A stretch of 64,000 nt of DNA from Brumicola pallidula DSM 14239 = ACAM 615 (GTDB lineage Bacteria; Pseudomonadota; Gammaproteobacteria; Enterobacterales; Alteromonadaceae). This document shows, one piece after another, positions 28,346 to 37,009 of the stretch. Positions within the stretch are counted from its first letter, which is position 1, and every line of letters begins with the position of its first letter. Location of the stretch: NCBI RefSeq assembly GCF_000428905.1, contig NZ_AUAV01000011.1:62001-126000 (forward strand). The letters are read 5' to 3'. Position numbers and translations under genes: made by a program. Below the pieces are notes generated by a model. It did not search any database. It saw only the letters and a list, made by a program, of their open reading frames with translations, and was not told the DNA's origin.

Positions 28346-29209
28346 TTATTCACTTGTACAGCACACGAGGTTATTAATAAAATCTTGATACGCCCTAATT
28401 CCTTTATCTTTTTTCATTGTTTCTCCGTGCTCAGTTTTTGGAATAATAGCTAATACCTTAGCTTCGCTTGGTGACAAATCTAAAAGCGCTTTTGAATTTT
28501 CAACCGGCGTAGTTGAATCATTCTCTCCAATCAATAAAAGTAATGGCTTGTTGTACTTTTTAATTAGTTCCATGTTATTAATCTTTGATAGTTCGGTAGA
28601 CAAATTAATTGAATAAAATAGCTTAGACCAAGTTGGTGCTGCATTTTCGACTAACTGTGGAATTGTACTGATAGCACCATCAAGAATTAATGCATCAGTT
28701 TCTCTATTATTTGCAACATAACTAGCGATTATAGAACCCATTGATAAGCCATGAATTAGAACCGGTAAATTTTTAGGGAATTCGTTTTTTGAAAAATCAA
28801 ATACGCTTAATCCATCCAGCTGCAGATTTTTTACGGATAATTTATCGTTTTTATCGCTAATTCCCATACCTCTATAATCGAACCAAATTACATTGGCAGG
28901 TAATAAAGAAAATTTATTAAGTATTTTTGACGAAGAGCTTATTTTCATTCCATTAGCACTAAAAAAAACAATATTTACGAGTGCATTTTTATTGATTAAT
29001 TTCACGCCTCTAAGTTCAATACCATCTTGTGTACTTAAGCTCACAGTGTTTACTACAGCTGAAATTTCAGCTTCAACTAACTCCATTTGAATTTTACCAA
29101 TGTTAAGTTCTTTTTCTGGTTTATCATCTTGATAAACAAATGATTCTGTTGTGTAGGTAACTGAACATCCAGCTAGCATGAGAGTAATAAATAAAGTAAT
29201 GGTTTTCAT
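28346..29209 (-). CDS. Alpha/beta-hydrolase fold lipoprotein
   Basis: The 287-aa product starts MKTITLFITLMLAGCSVTYT: a lipoprotein signal with lipobox LAGC (Cys15). The hydrolase domain has the oxyanion region NIVFFSANG, DYRGMGISD, the nucleophile elbow HGLSMGS (serine near residue 171), the acid in GENDSTTP and the histidine in KTEHGETM, so the triad is complete. Substrate is unknown; serine esterase or peptidase activity is likely. The start at 29209 is used because AAGG precedes it and the signal begins there; the frame runs 12 codons further. It is AT-rich and isolated among decayed genes, but itself intact. Confidence 0.8.
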   Translation of the reverse strand: MKTITLFITLMLAGCSVTYTTESFVYQDDKPEKELNIGKIQMELVEAEISAVVNTVSLSTQDGIELRGVKLINKNALVNIVFFSANGMKISSSSKILNKFSLLPANVIWFDYRGMGISDKNDKLSVKNLQLDGLSVFDFSKNEFPKNLPVLIHGLSMGSIIASYVANNRETDALILDGAISTIPQLVENAAPTWSKLFYSINLSTELSKINNMELIKKYNKPLLLLIGENDSTTPVENSKALLDLSPSEAKVLAIIPKTEHGETMKKDKGIRAYQDFINNLVCCTSE

Positions 29210-29400
29210 ACTAGTACCTTTTAATGTTGTAAAAATCAGATCCATAATGTATCTGCAGCTTAATCAAGAGAGTTGTCAACCAGACCTCAAGGCAAAGATT
29301 AACAGTTGAATCTTTCTTGAAACTTACACATAGAAAATAAATCAGCAAAAAATAAAACCCCGCCCAAAAGATAAAATTTTATAGATACAAAAGATGTTTA

Positions 29401-29547
29401 ATGGTCAATTTTGACGCTATTGTAATGGGTTCCGGAAATGCAGGACTTACCGCGGCAGCGACCCTGCAACTATTTCAGTTGATTTTATTAAAGCTTAATG
29501 CAGTGCAAAAAACAGGCAGGTCATTATGGATAGCCTATTTAAGTTAG
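29401..29547 (+). pseudogene. N-terminal remnant of an FAD-dependent oxidoreductase
   Basis: ATG at 29401 opens a short frame: MVNFDAIVMGSGNAGLTAAA then TLQ. The G-S-G-N-A-G motif after a beta strand is the dinucleotide-binding start of NAD(P)/FAD enzymes such as phytoene-desaturase/retinol-saturase-like proteins. Similarity ends near 29470 and the frame stops at 29547, so only the first ~25 codons of the original gene survive. Confidence 0.5.
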
Positions 29548-29690
29548 CCGTTTAAGTTAAGGCGAAAAGGCGACGATAGGCATGGTTGCAAAACAGACAT
29601 TCGTGCAATTTGCTGATGCCAGCGTTCACCTTAAAACATCTATGATTTAACAAACAGACGTCACTAACGAATAGTAAATTGTGAGCGGCT

Positions 29691-29897
29691 TTAAAATTTA
29701 AACTTGTGTTTGAATTCAATTACCAAGGTATTGAACGGATACTTGTGCTTAATCAATTCGTCACGGTTGAAAGTAAGGTCCTAACTCGCTCTACCCAAGT
29801 CAACGTATTGTGAAACTGGTATCGTTTCTTTTCCTTCAATGTGTGCATCCACAAAGTCCGAATAATCAATCCCAGTAATATCCTTGATAGCATATGC
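29691..29897 (-). pseudogene. Decayed C-terminal fragment, peptidase-like
   Basis: A minus-strand frame encodes AYAIKDITGIDYSDFVDAHI then EGKETIPVSQYVDLG, passes one TAG, and continues DLTFNRDELIKHKYPF to TAA at 29691. The D-(Y/F)-S-D-F-V-D-x-H-I-x-G-K-E-x-I-P pattern resembles the C-terminal part of M61-type aminopeptidases (…FFDKYVxGTExIP…). The internal stop and lack of a start mark it as dead. Family assignment is tentative. Confidence 0.3.
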
Positions 29898-29941
29898 TTA
29901 TCCCCTCTGCAATATAGCTGTTCTACCACGCCACGAAAATT

Positions 29942-30974
29942 TCATTGATGAGAAAAGGCATGCTCTTTTACCACAGGCCCTAAACCATGGTCGTTATCGC
30001 CTGGTGTAAGCATTTGTAATGCTGTTTCATAAGATATGATGCCGTCTTGTTTATTAGCAATAATGTTTTGAATTTCTATACCGTATTTCACAAGTTGACT
30101 CGGTGTCGTCCAAAGTCCCGCCGCAGTCATTTCAGGATAAATAGGCCACTTTCCTTCAACTTCGTTTAAATCACTGCGATAACCGGTTGCCGCTATAGAA
30201 TGAAATTGTTCAGGCAGTGGGTTTTCGAACGTGCTTTTAATCCTGCCCAAGGAATTCAACACATTATCTTTCAAGGTTTTAGCAAACGGCACTTGTTTAA
30301 TATCTGATATCGCCAATTGCATGATGGTCGTGCCACCGTCAGAATACTGCCAACTCTATTCGGGCGTTTTATATACTCTTACGGCATCAGTATTGCCCAA
30401 GCCATCTAGCACATCAACGGTACTAGGAATGTCATCACCTTTGTCAGACCCTGGAAAACCCTATACCGTTAAACCCGCCAAATGATTTAATATACGTCTT
30501 AACGTCACTTTCTCAGTCTCGGTCAATACATTATCCGGCAATTGCGATGTGCTAAGATAGCTATTTACGTTTTCGTTCAATTAAGAACTTGCTTTGATCG
30601 TGCAATTGAAGAGCCCTAAGTGCAGACACCGGTTTACTGATTGGGCCTGCCAACAACATTGTTTCTGTGGTCATTTCTTTTGGTTTTTCAATATCAGCAA
30701 AACCATATGCTTTACTCCACAATAATTCCCCCTCATAAGCTACCGCGAGGCTTACCCACGGTATTTTATGATGTGCTAAACGAGATTCAATTGAATAGGT
30801 TTGCGGTGCTTGCCCCTTGATTATTACGGCGGCTGTTAAGCCTCTTTCAATACGACTAATATCGTTGTCTTTCGCAACTTCAACAGTTTGTTCAGAAGCC
30901 TTGCCCGGCGCCTCAGTGCACGCAGAAATAAAAAAGTAGCTACAAATAAAATGAAAAGGAGTCTCATTAATCAC
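29942..30974 (-). pseudogene. Serine hydrolase (class C beta-lactamase-like) pseudogene
   Basis: Family members act on acylated or peptide substrates using S-x-x-K. Fragments of one gene are spread over different frames: a signal MRLLFILFVATFLF (ATG 30967, AGGA upstream) shifted against SACTEAPGKASEQ; HKIPWVSLAVAYEGELLWSK; LAGPISKPVSALRAL; a frameshift before NENVNSYLSTSQLP; ILNHLAGLTV then a stop; GFPGSDKGDDIPSTVDVLDG; a stop before SWQYSDGGTTIMQLAISD; and YPEMTAAGLWTTPSQLVKYG ending near HGLGPVVKEHAF. The expected nucleophile serine of S-I-S-K is proline (P-I-S-K). At least two frameshifts and two stops show it is inactive. Confidence 0.8.
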
Positions 30975-31099
30975 ATCCTGTTATTGGCATATTATGCATA
31001 TTTTTTGAGTATAAAAGATAATAAATGGCTTCATAGCCAATACGGTCTCGCGATTAGGGGATGATTTAGCACTAAATCGATATAACAAGAATGATAGCG

Positions 31100-31406
31100 A
31101 TAATCGGAATCAATGTTTAGATTAAGGGCGCTGCCAAAACGTTGAATGATAGTAACAGCAACCGTATTGGCTTGTTTGTTTGTTGGAAAAGCGGGCGCGG
31201 CTCACAATGTTTTTGGATATTGCTCGGTGAATAATCCCCCCAACCTTACTCAATTCACTGGGATATCTAGCCAACATCAATCTCAAGGGGATAGGTAGAC
31301 TCGACACCCACTGCCTTATTGGGTAATGCCGCTCTACCAATTGGTAAAGCAAGGTGTTTTCTGGGCGGTGACGTTTGTATTGTGTGGTTTGCTGAAATAC
31401 TAGCAA
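31100..31406 (-). pseudogene. IS91-family transposase remnant
   Basis: The minus-strand frame from 31406 encodes YKRHRPENTLLYQLVERHYP, the N-terminus of IS91/ISCR-type rolling-circle transposases. It then jumps directly to PIRQWVSSLPIPLRLMLARY, which in the family comes about 90 residues later, so the zinc-binding segment is deleted in frame. After RARFSNKQ the sequence shifts frame to QANTVAVTIIQRFGSALNLN, the next family block, and then ends. Only a short, broken core remains. A 12-bp inverted repeat (31035-31046 and 31161-31172) overlaps its end. Confidence 0.7.
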
Positions 31407-31858
31407 CGCTTCATCCTTGATTGCGCTATTTGGATGCAGGGTGGCAAAAGTCAGTTCAATTTAAGTAAGCCCCACTGACCGCTCCGGGCACATACTTACC
31501 CATCAATAGACGATCGCTAATGCGCACTATGGATCCAGACTGTGTGAGACTATTGATCACCTTTTGGTCTAAGCCGAGGGTTTTTATGATCAAATGGTGA
31601 ACAATAATTAATATATTTATCGTAGCCACGTTTTTAATGAATAAATTGAAGTTTTCACAGGGCTTGGATAGTAAGTGACCATTAGCTTGGCGAGTTGCCC
31701 CTGGCTGCCTCACGCTCTTAGAAGACATTTTAGTAAGCGTCCGCCTATGCCAACGATTCTGAATAATCATGCAATAGTAAAAGGTGTGTGACATTGATAC
31801 TGGGTTGACTAATTTAGTTTCCTGATAAGTCTTCCATTAAACGTTATGGGTGCCTTCA
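31407..31858. other. No supported gene; one doubtful minus-strand frame
   Basis: A 112-codon frame (31794-31456, minus) is open but has no ribosome site, no recognised family and an uneven composition (RWHRRTLTKMSSKSVRQPG followed by a hydrophobic NILIIVHHLIIKTLGL). It lies between an IS91 remnant and the DUF6090 gene and is most likely a chance frame or fragment. Confidence 0.4.
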
Positions 31859-32614
31859 TTACTTTCTATATTCATCAATAACGATTAAAAGTTCTGCTCC
31901 AATAGTAATTTGTTCCTCATAAAACCCGGTTAAAAAGGCAGGAAAAAGATGACCTCTTAACAACAGAGCAAGAGTGATATTGTGTCCAGGGTGTTGATAA
32001 AGATCTTTGCTATAATTTCCAATTAAATCAGGTAATTTTCGATTGGGTTTAGTGTCTAATTCCAGCCATTCAGCAGTAAATCCATTTTTCATTAACTCTA
32101 ATTCCAAGTCATTAGCCCAAACTTGTAAACTAGCTTCTTCATATAAAACTTCATCAACAGCATTATTGTATTTGTATAACAGATTTTCTAATTTGGGATC
32201 AGAAATATATCGCAGGTATCCAGAGTTTTTAAGTGACTCAAAACCACTTCGGTTAAAGTTTATATGTTGTTCAATAGTCATTGCAAATACTGCATTTGTA
32301 ATAATAGTTTGTTCACTAAAATCTCTGTTTACTATCAATTCAGCCGCTTTTTGACAAAGTTGCGCAACTTCTACTCTTGATTTCAACATACTTTTTGCCG
32401 TCAAAATATCGTCTTTTATATTGATTGAAATTTTTTCTAAATACTTGTTTAGATTTTGTTTTTCAGAACGAATAGTATTCAAGTTATTCACTTGCAGAGC
32501 AATCAAGATACCAATTACCACTAGAACAATTTCACCTATTGCATAAAGTAGATATTTACTGGGTTTATTATCACTCAGTAAACGCTGGCGAATTTTACTG
32601 AAAAATCTTAACAT
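31859..32614 (-). CDS. DUF6090 family protein, Bacteroidota type
   Basis: The 251-aa protein begins MLRFFSKIRQRLLSDNKPSK and YLLYAIGEIVLVVIGILIAL then QVNNLN. This positively charged start plus single membrane segment is the signature of DUF6090, a family very common in Flavobacteriia and rare elsewhere. The remainder is a soluble helical domain with NRSGFESLKNSGYLRYISDPKLENLLYKY. Function is unknown. Its neighbours are remnants and a tRNA gene, so acquisition from Bacteroidota is likely (inference). A perfect 8-bp inverted repeat lies just before the start codon. Confidence 0.75.
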   Translation of the reverse strand: MLRFFSKIRQRLLSDNKPSKYLLYAIGEIVLVVIGILIALQVNNLNTIRSEKQNLNKYLEKISINIKDDILTAKSMLKSRVEVAQLCQKAAELIVNRDFSEQTIITNAVFAMTIEQHINFNRSGFESLKNSGYLRYISDPKLENLLYKYNNAVDEVLYEEASLQVWANDLELELMKNGFTAEWLELDTKPNRKLPDLIGNYSKDLYQHPGHNITLALLLRGHLFPAFLTGFYEEQITIGAELLIVIDEYRK

Positions 32615-32624
32615 TGGTTATAAT

Positions 32625-32650
32625 TTGTTCTAATAAGAGTTATAGAACAA
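32625..32650. promoter_or_regulatory. Inverted repeat upstream of the DUF6090 gene
   Basis: TTGTTCTA, a 10-nt spacer, then TAGAACAA: perfect 8-bp arms located 11-36 bp before the start codon. It could be a repressor operator or a leader hairpin. Confidence 0.45.
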
Positions 32651-32721
32651 TAAACCACATTTCTAAACTATGCAATATGACTGGATTTCGTTGGTGCTTA
32701 AGTAATTGACTGATTAACTGA

Positions 32722-32805
32722 TTGTTTGAACAGCTTGATGACAAAGAAAACAATTTGAATAATATACTTGCAGAGTATGGATTTCCGCAACCAACTTGGA
32801 AATGA
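32722..32805 (+). pseudogene. Short remnant resembling a HhH-GPD DNA glycosylase N-terminus
   Basis: The frame encodes FEQLDDKENNLNNILAEYGF then PQPTWK before TGA. The L-x-x-K-D-x-x-L-x-x-I-L-x-x-Y-G-x-P-x-x-W pattern is typical of the first 25 residues of 3-methyladenine DNA glycosylase II-like proteins. Nothing of the catalytic region follows; the tRNA gene begins 15 bp later. Assignment is tentative. Confidence 0.3.
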
Positions 32806-32819
32806 TAGCGTTCATGGGA

Positions 32820-32896
<77 letters not shown>

Positions 32897-33087
32897 GATG
32901 CATTTCAGCGGAGCGCATGATAACGATGCATATGAAAATGCGCAAGTGCTTTTTTTAAATATTTCGCTTTAAGATCATAGAAACCTCAGCTGTTTCAAAT
33001 TTATAAAGCATCCAAGAACTCAAGTTATTTCGTAAGCCACTAGGTTACCCGTTTATATTAGAAGACTTCGGTGCCCGCTTCGCTTTA

Positions 33088-33111
33088 CTTTCAAGTGATC
33101 TTTCAAGTGAT
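33088..33111 (+). repeat. 12-bp direct tandem repeat, two copies
   Basis: CTTTCAAGTGAT occurs twice back to back in the gap between the tRNA gene and the patatin-like gene. Confidence 0.9.
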
Positions 33112-33129
33112 TGTTAGCCTTAGCCGAGT

Positions 33130-34209
33130 TTACATCCGAGATTTTCGGTGTAAATCTATCGGTTTGATTTTTGCCATGATATCGTCGCTTTGTAAGTAGT
33201 GTAAAAACGCGTCTGCAAGGCGATCAGATTGCTTAATTGTTTCAAGCCAATACTTAATCCTTTGCTGCGCCTCCATCTCCTGAAAGTCTTTTCTATCTGG
33301 AATTTTAGAATATGGCAATTTAGCGATAAATTCTTGACTGGGTACTAACATAACCACATTTTCATAACTGCTCTGATGGCATTGCCTACCTGGCACATTC
33401 TTATCAAACCACCCCGGGGTCGGGGTGGCGTAAAAATGCGGATAAAGCACCAGTTCAGACTGTTTAAAAGCAAGGTCAAAGTGATAGTCAATAATGCCAC
33501 CGTCTCGATAAATACCAGGCTTTGCATTAGGTATATCTTTTATGCCTTCCAAAACAATTGGGATTGAGCCTGATGCCATTAGCGATAATACGTAATTTTC
33601 TTTATCAAGTGCGTAGTAGTCTGTAGGAAAATCATAGGGGTCTATAAACAAGTCTTTTTTGGGTCTTGCTGAAAAAACAGCGCGCGAAAAATGACTTGCA
33701 ATAAATTTCCTGTTCATCATGTTTTTAGCAGCAGCCACCGATAAACCTAAAATTTGCGGCAGTTTTTTTTCAGAACCAACAAGACCATGGCAATGCTGAA
33801 CAAAAAAATGTACGTTCTTTTTGTTTGAATGTAGCGCTTCACAAATACCGGTTTCACCGAGCATTGCATGCAGTAAATCGTAACCCTTTAGCGTAATCTC
33901 TTTGGCATCTGGTTTTGCAGAATAAACAGTACTTGCATAATTTGTTGCCAAGCGGTTAATCGCTTCGGCGGGCTTGTCTTGGGCTAAACAAGCCGCTCTA
34001 AAAGCCCCTGCTGAACTCCCCATAATATCTATGGGCGTTTTGTTGGCATCAAGAAATTCTGGGAAGATAACCTTATCTAAACCTGCTAGTACGAACCATT
34101 TAGGACCGCCGGAAGCCCCCAAAAAACCACCAAACAGTCCAGCATGAAACCCCTCTTCTTGAATTCGTTTGCGCGCAACGCTACCAGCATAAATATTAAG
34201 TAAAGACAT
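33130..34209 (-). CDS. Patatin-like phospholipase family protein
   Basis: Patatin-like enzymes are lipid acyl hydrolases with a Ser-Asp dyad. The 359-aa protein has the oxyanion glycine region FLGASGGPKWFVLAG near residue 30, the nucleophile elbow IMGSSAGAF near residue 65 and the dyad aspartate in YRDGGIIDYHFD near residue 237. There is no signal peptide, so it is probably cytoplasmic or an effector-like protein; substrate is unknown. It stands alone between a tRNA gene and a divergent ACT-domain gene. Confidence 0.88.
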   Translation of the reverse strand: MSLLNIYAGSVARKRIQEEGFHAGLFGGFLGASGGPKWFVLAGLDKVIFPEFLDANKTPIDIMGSSAGAFRAACLAQDKPAEAINRLATNYASTVYSAKPDAKEITLKGYDLLHAMLGETGICEALHSNKKNVHFFVQHCHGLVGSEKKLPQILGLSVAAAKNMMNRKFIASHFSRAVFSARPKKDLFIDPYDFPTDYYALDKENYVLSLMASGSIPIVLEGIKDIPNAKPGIYRDGGIIDYHFDLAFKQSELVLYPHFYATPTPGWFDKNVPGRQCHQSSYENVVMLVPSQEFIAKLPYSKIPDRKDFQEMEAQQRIKYWLETIKQSDRLADAFLHYLQSDDIMAKIKPIDLHRKSRM

Positions 34210-34394
34210 GTATCCCTGATTTTTTTGTTCAGTTTGTGCGAATAAAGACCATAGTTTGCGCTAAAACTAACCGTAAATACAGACCTGCAGGACTATTTTT
34301 AAATATTAATAAACTAAGTGCACGTAATATAGCCAATTAATATTTACTATTTAAAACATGGCGTTATACACTTAGGCAGAAGTCGCACACAAGT

Positions 34395-34417
34395 TTATCC
34401 ACAACTTCGGTGGATAA
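34395..34417. promoter_or_regulatory. Pair of inverted DnaA boxes just before the ACT-domain gene
   Basis: TTATCCACA (34395-34403) is a perfect DnaA-box consensus; TTATCCACC on the opposite strand (34417-34409) matches 8 of 9. Together they form TTATCCAC, 7 nt, GTGGATAA, a perfect 8-bp inverted repeat that ends directly at the AAGAGGGA ribosome site of the next gene. It may bind DnaA, or fold in the mRNA next to the ribosome site. Confidence 0.6.
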
Positions 34418-34429
34418 GAGGGAATAACA

Positions 34430-34813
34430 TTGGCAAAACAAACACTTTCAGTTCTTGACTCTACTTTTACCATTCATTCTTTGAGTGAGGAACAGGCGAT
34501 ACCGGCAGCCGTTCTTAGTAGTAATTTTTATTTTATCGGCAAAACACATGATGAATTGTCGCTCGTGGTAAAAGAGGATATTGTTATTGACGCTATCGAA
34601 TCTGATTATGATTGGCGGGTTCTTGAAGTACTCGGTCCATTGAATCTATCGATGGTCGGAATAATGGCTCAGATTAGTGCGGTTCTAGCCGCTGCCAAAA
34701 TTAGTATTTTTGTCGTTTCAACGTTCGAAACAGACTACTTTTTGGTAAAATCAGAAACGCTATCAAAAGCGGTTGCCGCATTAAAGAAAGCTCGGTATGA
34801 CGTGCTACAATAA
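34430..34813 (+). CDS. ACT domain-containing protein
   Basis: ACT domains bind amino acids or other small ligands and usually regulate partners. The 127-aa protein has two halves of the CASTOR/ACT type; the second, WRVLEVLGPLNLSMVGIMAQ followed by ISAVLAAAKISIFVVSTF and ETDYFLVK, is well conserved. The start is TTG at 34430 behind AAGAGGGA. It is followed after 32 bp by the yffB-dapE-peptidase genes on the same strand, so it may be the first gene of that operon and could sense an amino acid of the lysine/diaminopimelate route (inference only). Confidence 0.85.
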   Translation: MAKQTLSVLDSTFTIHSLSEEQAIPAAVLSSNFYFIGKTHDELSLVVKEDIVIDAIESDYDWRVLEVLGPLNLSMVGIMAQISAVLAAAKISIFVVSTFETDYFLVKSETLSKAVAALKKARYDVLQ

Positions 34814-34845
34814 GTAATTTACGCCATATTGATAAACACACCAAT

Positions 34846-35208
34846 ATGAAGGATACAAAAAAAGTGACAACGCTATATGGTATATCTAACTGTGACACAA
34901 TAAAAAAAGCAAAGAAGTGGCTTGAATCTAATCAAATAGATTATCAATTTCATGATTATAGAAAAGATGGTCTTGACCAACAGTGGTTAATCAACATTGA
35001 AGCTAAAGTCGGTTGGGAAAGTATGTTGAATAAACGTGGGACCACTTTTCGTAAATTATCCGAGGAACAAAAAGACAATATCGATAGGGAGGCAGCACTC
35101 GCACTTATGCTTGAACTTCCAGCCATGATAAAGCGCCCTATTTTGCATACCCAAAACAGTTATTTTGTTGGATTTAGTGCCGACAATTACAGCAAGGTGT
35201 TTGCCTAA
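34846..35208 (+). CDS. yffB: ArsC/Spx-type thioredoxin-fold protein YffB
   Basis: The 120-aa protein begins [20 protein letters not shown] with a single active-site cysteine at position 16 followed by the [10 protein letters not shown] helix, as in the Spx/MgsR-like ArsC family. The C-terminal RPIL region is the conserved cis-proline part. The family uses thiol chemistry; the specific role of YffB is not established. It overlaps the dapE start by one base (TAATG) and the yffB-dapE pairing is the same as in E. coli. Confidence 0.85.
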   Translation: MKDTKKVTTLYGISNCDTIKKAKKWLESNQIDYQFHDYRKDGLDQQWLINIEAKVGWESMLNKRGTTFRKLSEEQKDNIDREAALALMLELPAMIKRPILHTQNSYFVGFSADNYSKVFA

Positions 35209-36335
35209 TGCGTGATGTAATTAAAACAACCTTCGATTTAGTATCGCGCCAATCAGTAACGCCACATGACAAAGGCTGCCAAGGTTATATGGATGCCATT
35301 TTATCTCCTCTTGGCTTTACAAATGAAATCATGGTTTTCGAAGATACAACTAATATGTGGTCACGCAAAGGCAAGGCCAAGCCAGTTTTTTGCTTCGCTG
35401 GGCATACAGATGTTGTGCCAACAGGTCCCACAGCGAAGTGGAAATATCCACCATTTGAGCCAACCATCGATAATGGTTTTATTTACGGTCGAGGCACTGC
35501 CGATATGAAAGGCAGTTTAGCCGCAATGCTTTGCGCTACTGAGCGCTTTGTAACGGACTATCCAGATCATAAAGGGTCAATTGCATACCTGATTACCAGT
35601 GATGAAGAAGGTCCTTTCATCAATGGTACAACAAGAGTCATAGACACCTTAGAAGCGAGAAATGAAAAAATTGATTACTGTATTGTAGGTGAGCCTTCAA
35701 GCACGCTAAAAACCGGTGATACTATCAAGAATGGTCGACGTGGTTCGTTAACTGGCGACCTCATAGTTAAAGGTATACAAGGACATGTCGCCTACCCTCA
35801 TTTGGTAAAAAACCCGATACATGCAATTTCGCCAGTGTTGACTGAGTTAGCATCCACAACATGGGATCAAGGTAATGATTTTTTCCCACCAACTAGCTTT
35901 CAAGTATCAAATATCAATGCAGGGACAGGCGCTGGCAATGTTGTACCAGGCACAGTTGAAATTTGCTTTAACTTCCGGTTTTCAACAGAAGTTACTGACC
36001 AACAACTGATTGAAAGAGTCGTTGCCTTGTTGGCAAAGCACAGCATTGAGTATGAAATTAAATGGACCTTTAACGGGCAACCGTTTTTAACACCCCGAGG
36101 CACATTAATTGACGCTGTTGTTGAAAGCATTAAAGAGGTAACCGGAATAGACACAGAGTTATCTACGGCTGGAGGTACTTCAGATGGGCGTTTCATTGCA
36201 CCAACGGGTGCACAAGTTATTGAGTTAGGTCCTGAAAATGCAACCATTCATAAATTGAATGAATGCGTTAGTATTGAAAATATAGAGACCTTGGAAGACG
36301 TATATTACGCAACATTGGTTCGTGTTTTAGCATGA
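35208..36335 (+). CDS. dapE: Succinyl-diaminopimelate desuccinylase
   Basis: DapE hydrolyses N-succinyl-LL-2,6-diaminopimelate to diaminopimelate in the lysine and peptidoglycan pathway, using two zinc ions. The 375-aa protein shows [11 protein letters not shown] (metal ligand H66), [26 protein letters not shown] (catalytic and metal glutamates), VGEPSS, and [12 protein letters not shown]. The C-terminal histidine ligand is in NATIHKLNE. Length equals E. coli DapE. The start overlaps the yffB stop, and its stop overlaps the next start (ATGA), so the three genes are translationally linked. Confidence 0.97.
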   Translation: MRDVIKTTFDLVSRQSVTPHDKGCQGYMDAILSPLGFTNEIMVFEDTTNMWSRKGKAKPVFCFAGHTDVVPTGPTAKWKYPPFEPTIDNGFIYGRGTADMKGSLAAMLCATERFVTDYPDHKGSIAYLITSDEEGPFINGTTRVIDTLEARNEKIDYCIVGEPSSTLKTGDTIKNGRRGSLTGDLIVKGIQGHVAYPHLVKNPIHAISPVLTELASTTWDQGNDFFPPTSFQVSNINAGTGAGNVVPGTVEICFNFRFSTEVTDQQLIERVVALLAKHSIEYEIKWTFNGQPFLTPRGTLIDAVVESIKEVTGIDTELSTAGGTSDGRFIAPTGAQVIELGPENATIHKLNECVSIENIETLEDVYYATLVRVLA

Positions 36336-37009
36336 TTTCAGTACAACAAATACTTGGCCTAAATAATCAACATGTGGTTTATATTGATGATAAACATCAG
36401 TTGCAACCAGCCGTTATCAGTGCCTTTTTAAAAATGCAAGACGCCGCCAAGCTGGAAGGTCATGATTTACAGATTGTTAGCAGCTACCGTAGCTTTTCAA
36501 AACAAGCCAGTATTTGGGATAGAAAATGGAAAGGCGAACTAAAGTTGAATACCCTCGATGGTAGTGTACGCGATACGGCGTCACTTGATGACACACAAAA
36601 AATGCATGCCATTTTACTCTTCTCCGCGCTTCCCGGTGGAAGTCGCCACCATTGGGGCACTGATTTTGATGTATTTGACCGCAGCAAAGTTAATGCGTGT
36701 GGTGCTTCTTTTGAGCTTGTTCCGCAAGAATATGAGGGCGATGGTCCGTGTGCTGATTTAGCCAAATGGATACAAGGTAATGCGGCCAAGTTTGACTTTG
36801 AGCGCCCTTATGCAGAATATGTTGGCGGCGTTGCGGCTGAACCTTGGCATTTGTCTTATACACCAATTGCGGCGCGCATCATTACATCATTTTCAGTTGA
36901 GTTATTACGTAAACAATTAATTGAATCAGACATTTTGGGCTTAGATACTGTCTTGTTGCATCTCAATACATTGTTTGAGCGTTACACCTTAAATAAAGGG
37001 ATTCAATGA
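36332..37009 (+). CDS. M15-family D-alanyl-D-alanine/LD-carboxypeptidase
   Basis: The 225-aa protein is a zinc peptidase of the VanY/DdpX type that trims peptidoglycan stem peptides. Motifs: [15 protein letters not shown] near residue 48, [15 protein letters not shown] near residues 101-115 (zinc ligands His and Asp) and [11 protein letters not shown] (catalytic glutamate and third ligand). No signal peptide is evident, so it may act on cytoplasmic muropeptides in recycling. The ATG overlaps the dapE stop by 4 bp. Confidence 0.88.
   Translation: MISVQQILGLNNQHVVYIDDKHQLQPAVISAFLKMQDAAKLEGHDLQIVSSYRSFSKQASIWDRKWKGELKLNTLDGSVRDTASLDDTQKMHAILLFSALPGGSRHHWGTDFDVFDRSKVNACGASFELVPQEYEGDGPCADLAKWIQGNAAKFDFERPYAEYVGGVAAEPWHLSYTPIAARIITSFSVELLRKQLIESDILGLDTVLLHLNTLFERYTLNKGIQ

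Noticed and set aside
31456-31794. 112-codon minus-strand frame
   Set aside because: No ribosome site or family and located among remnants; kept only as a note in the region entry.
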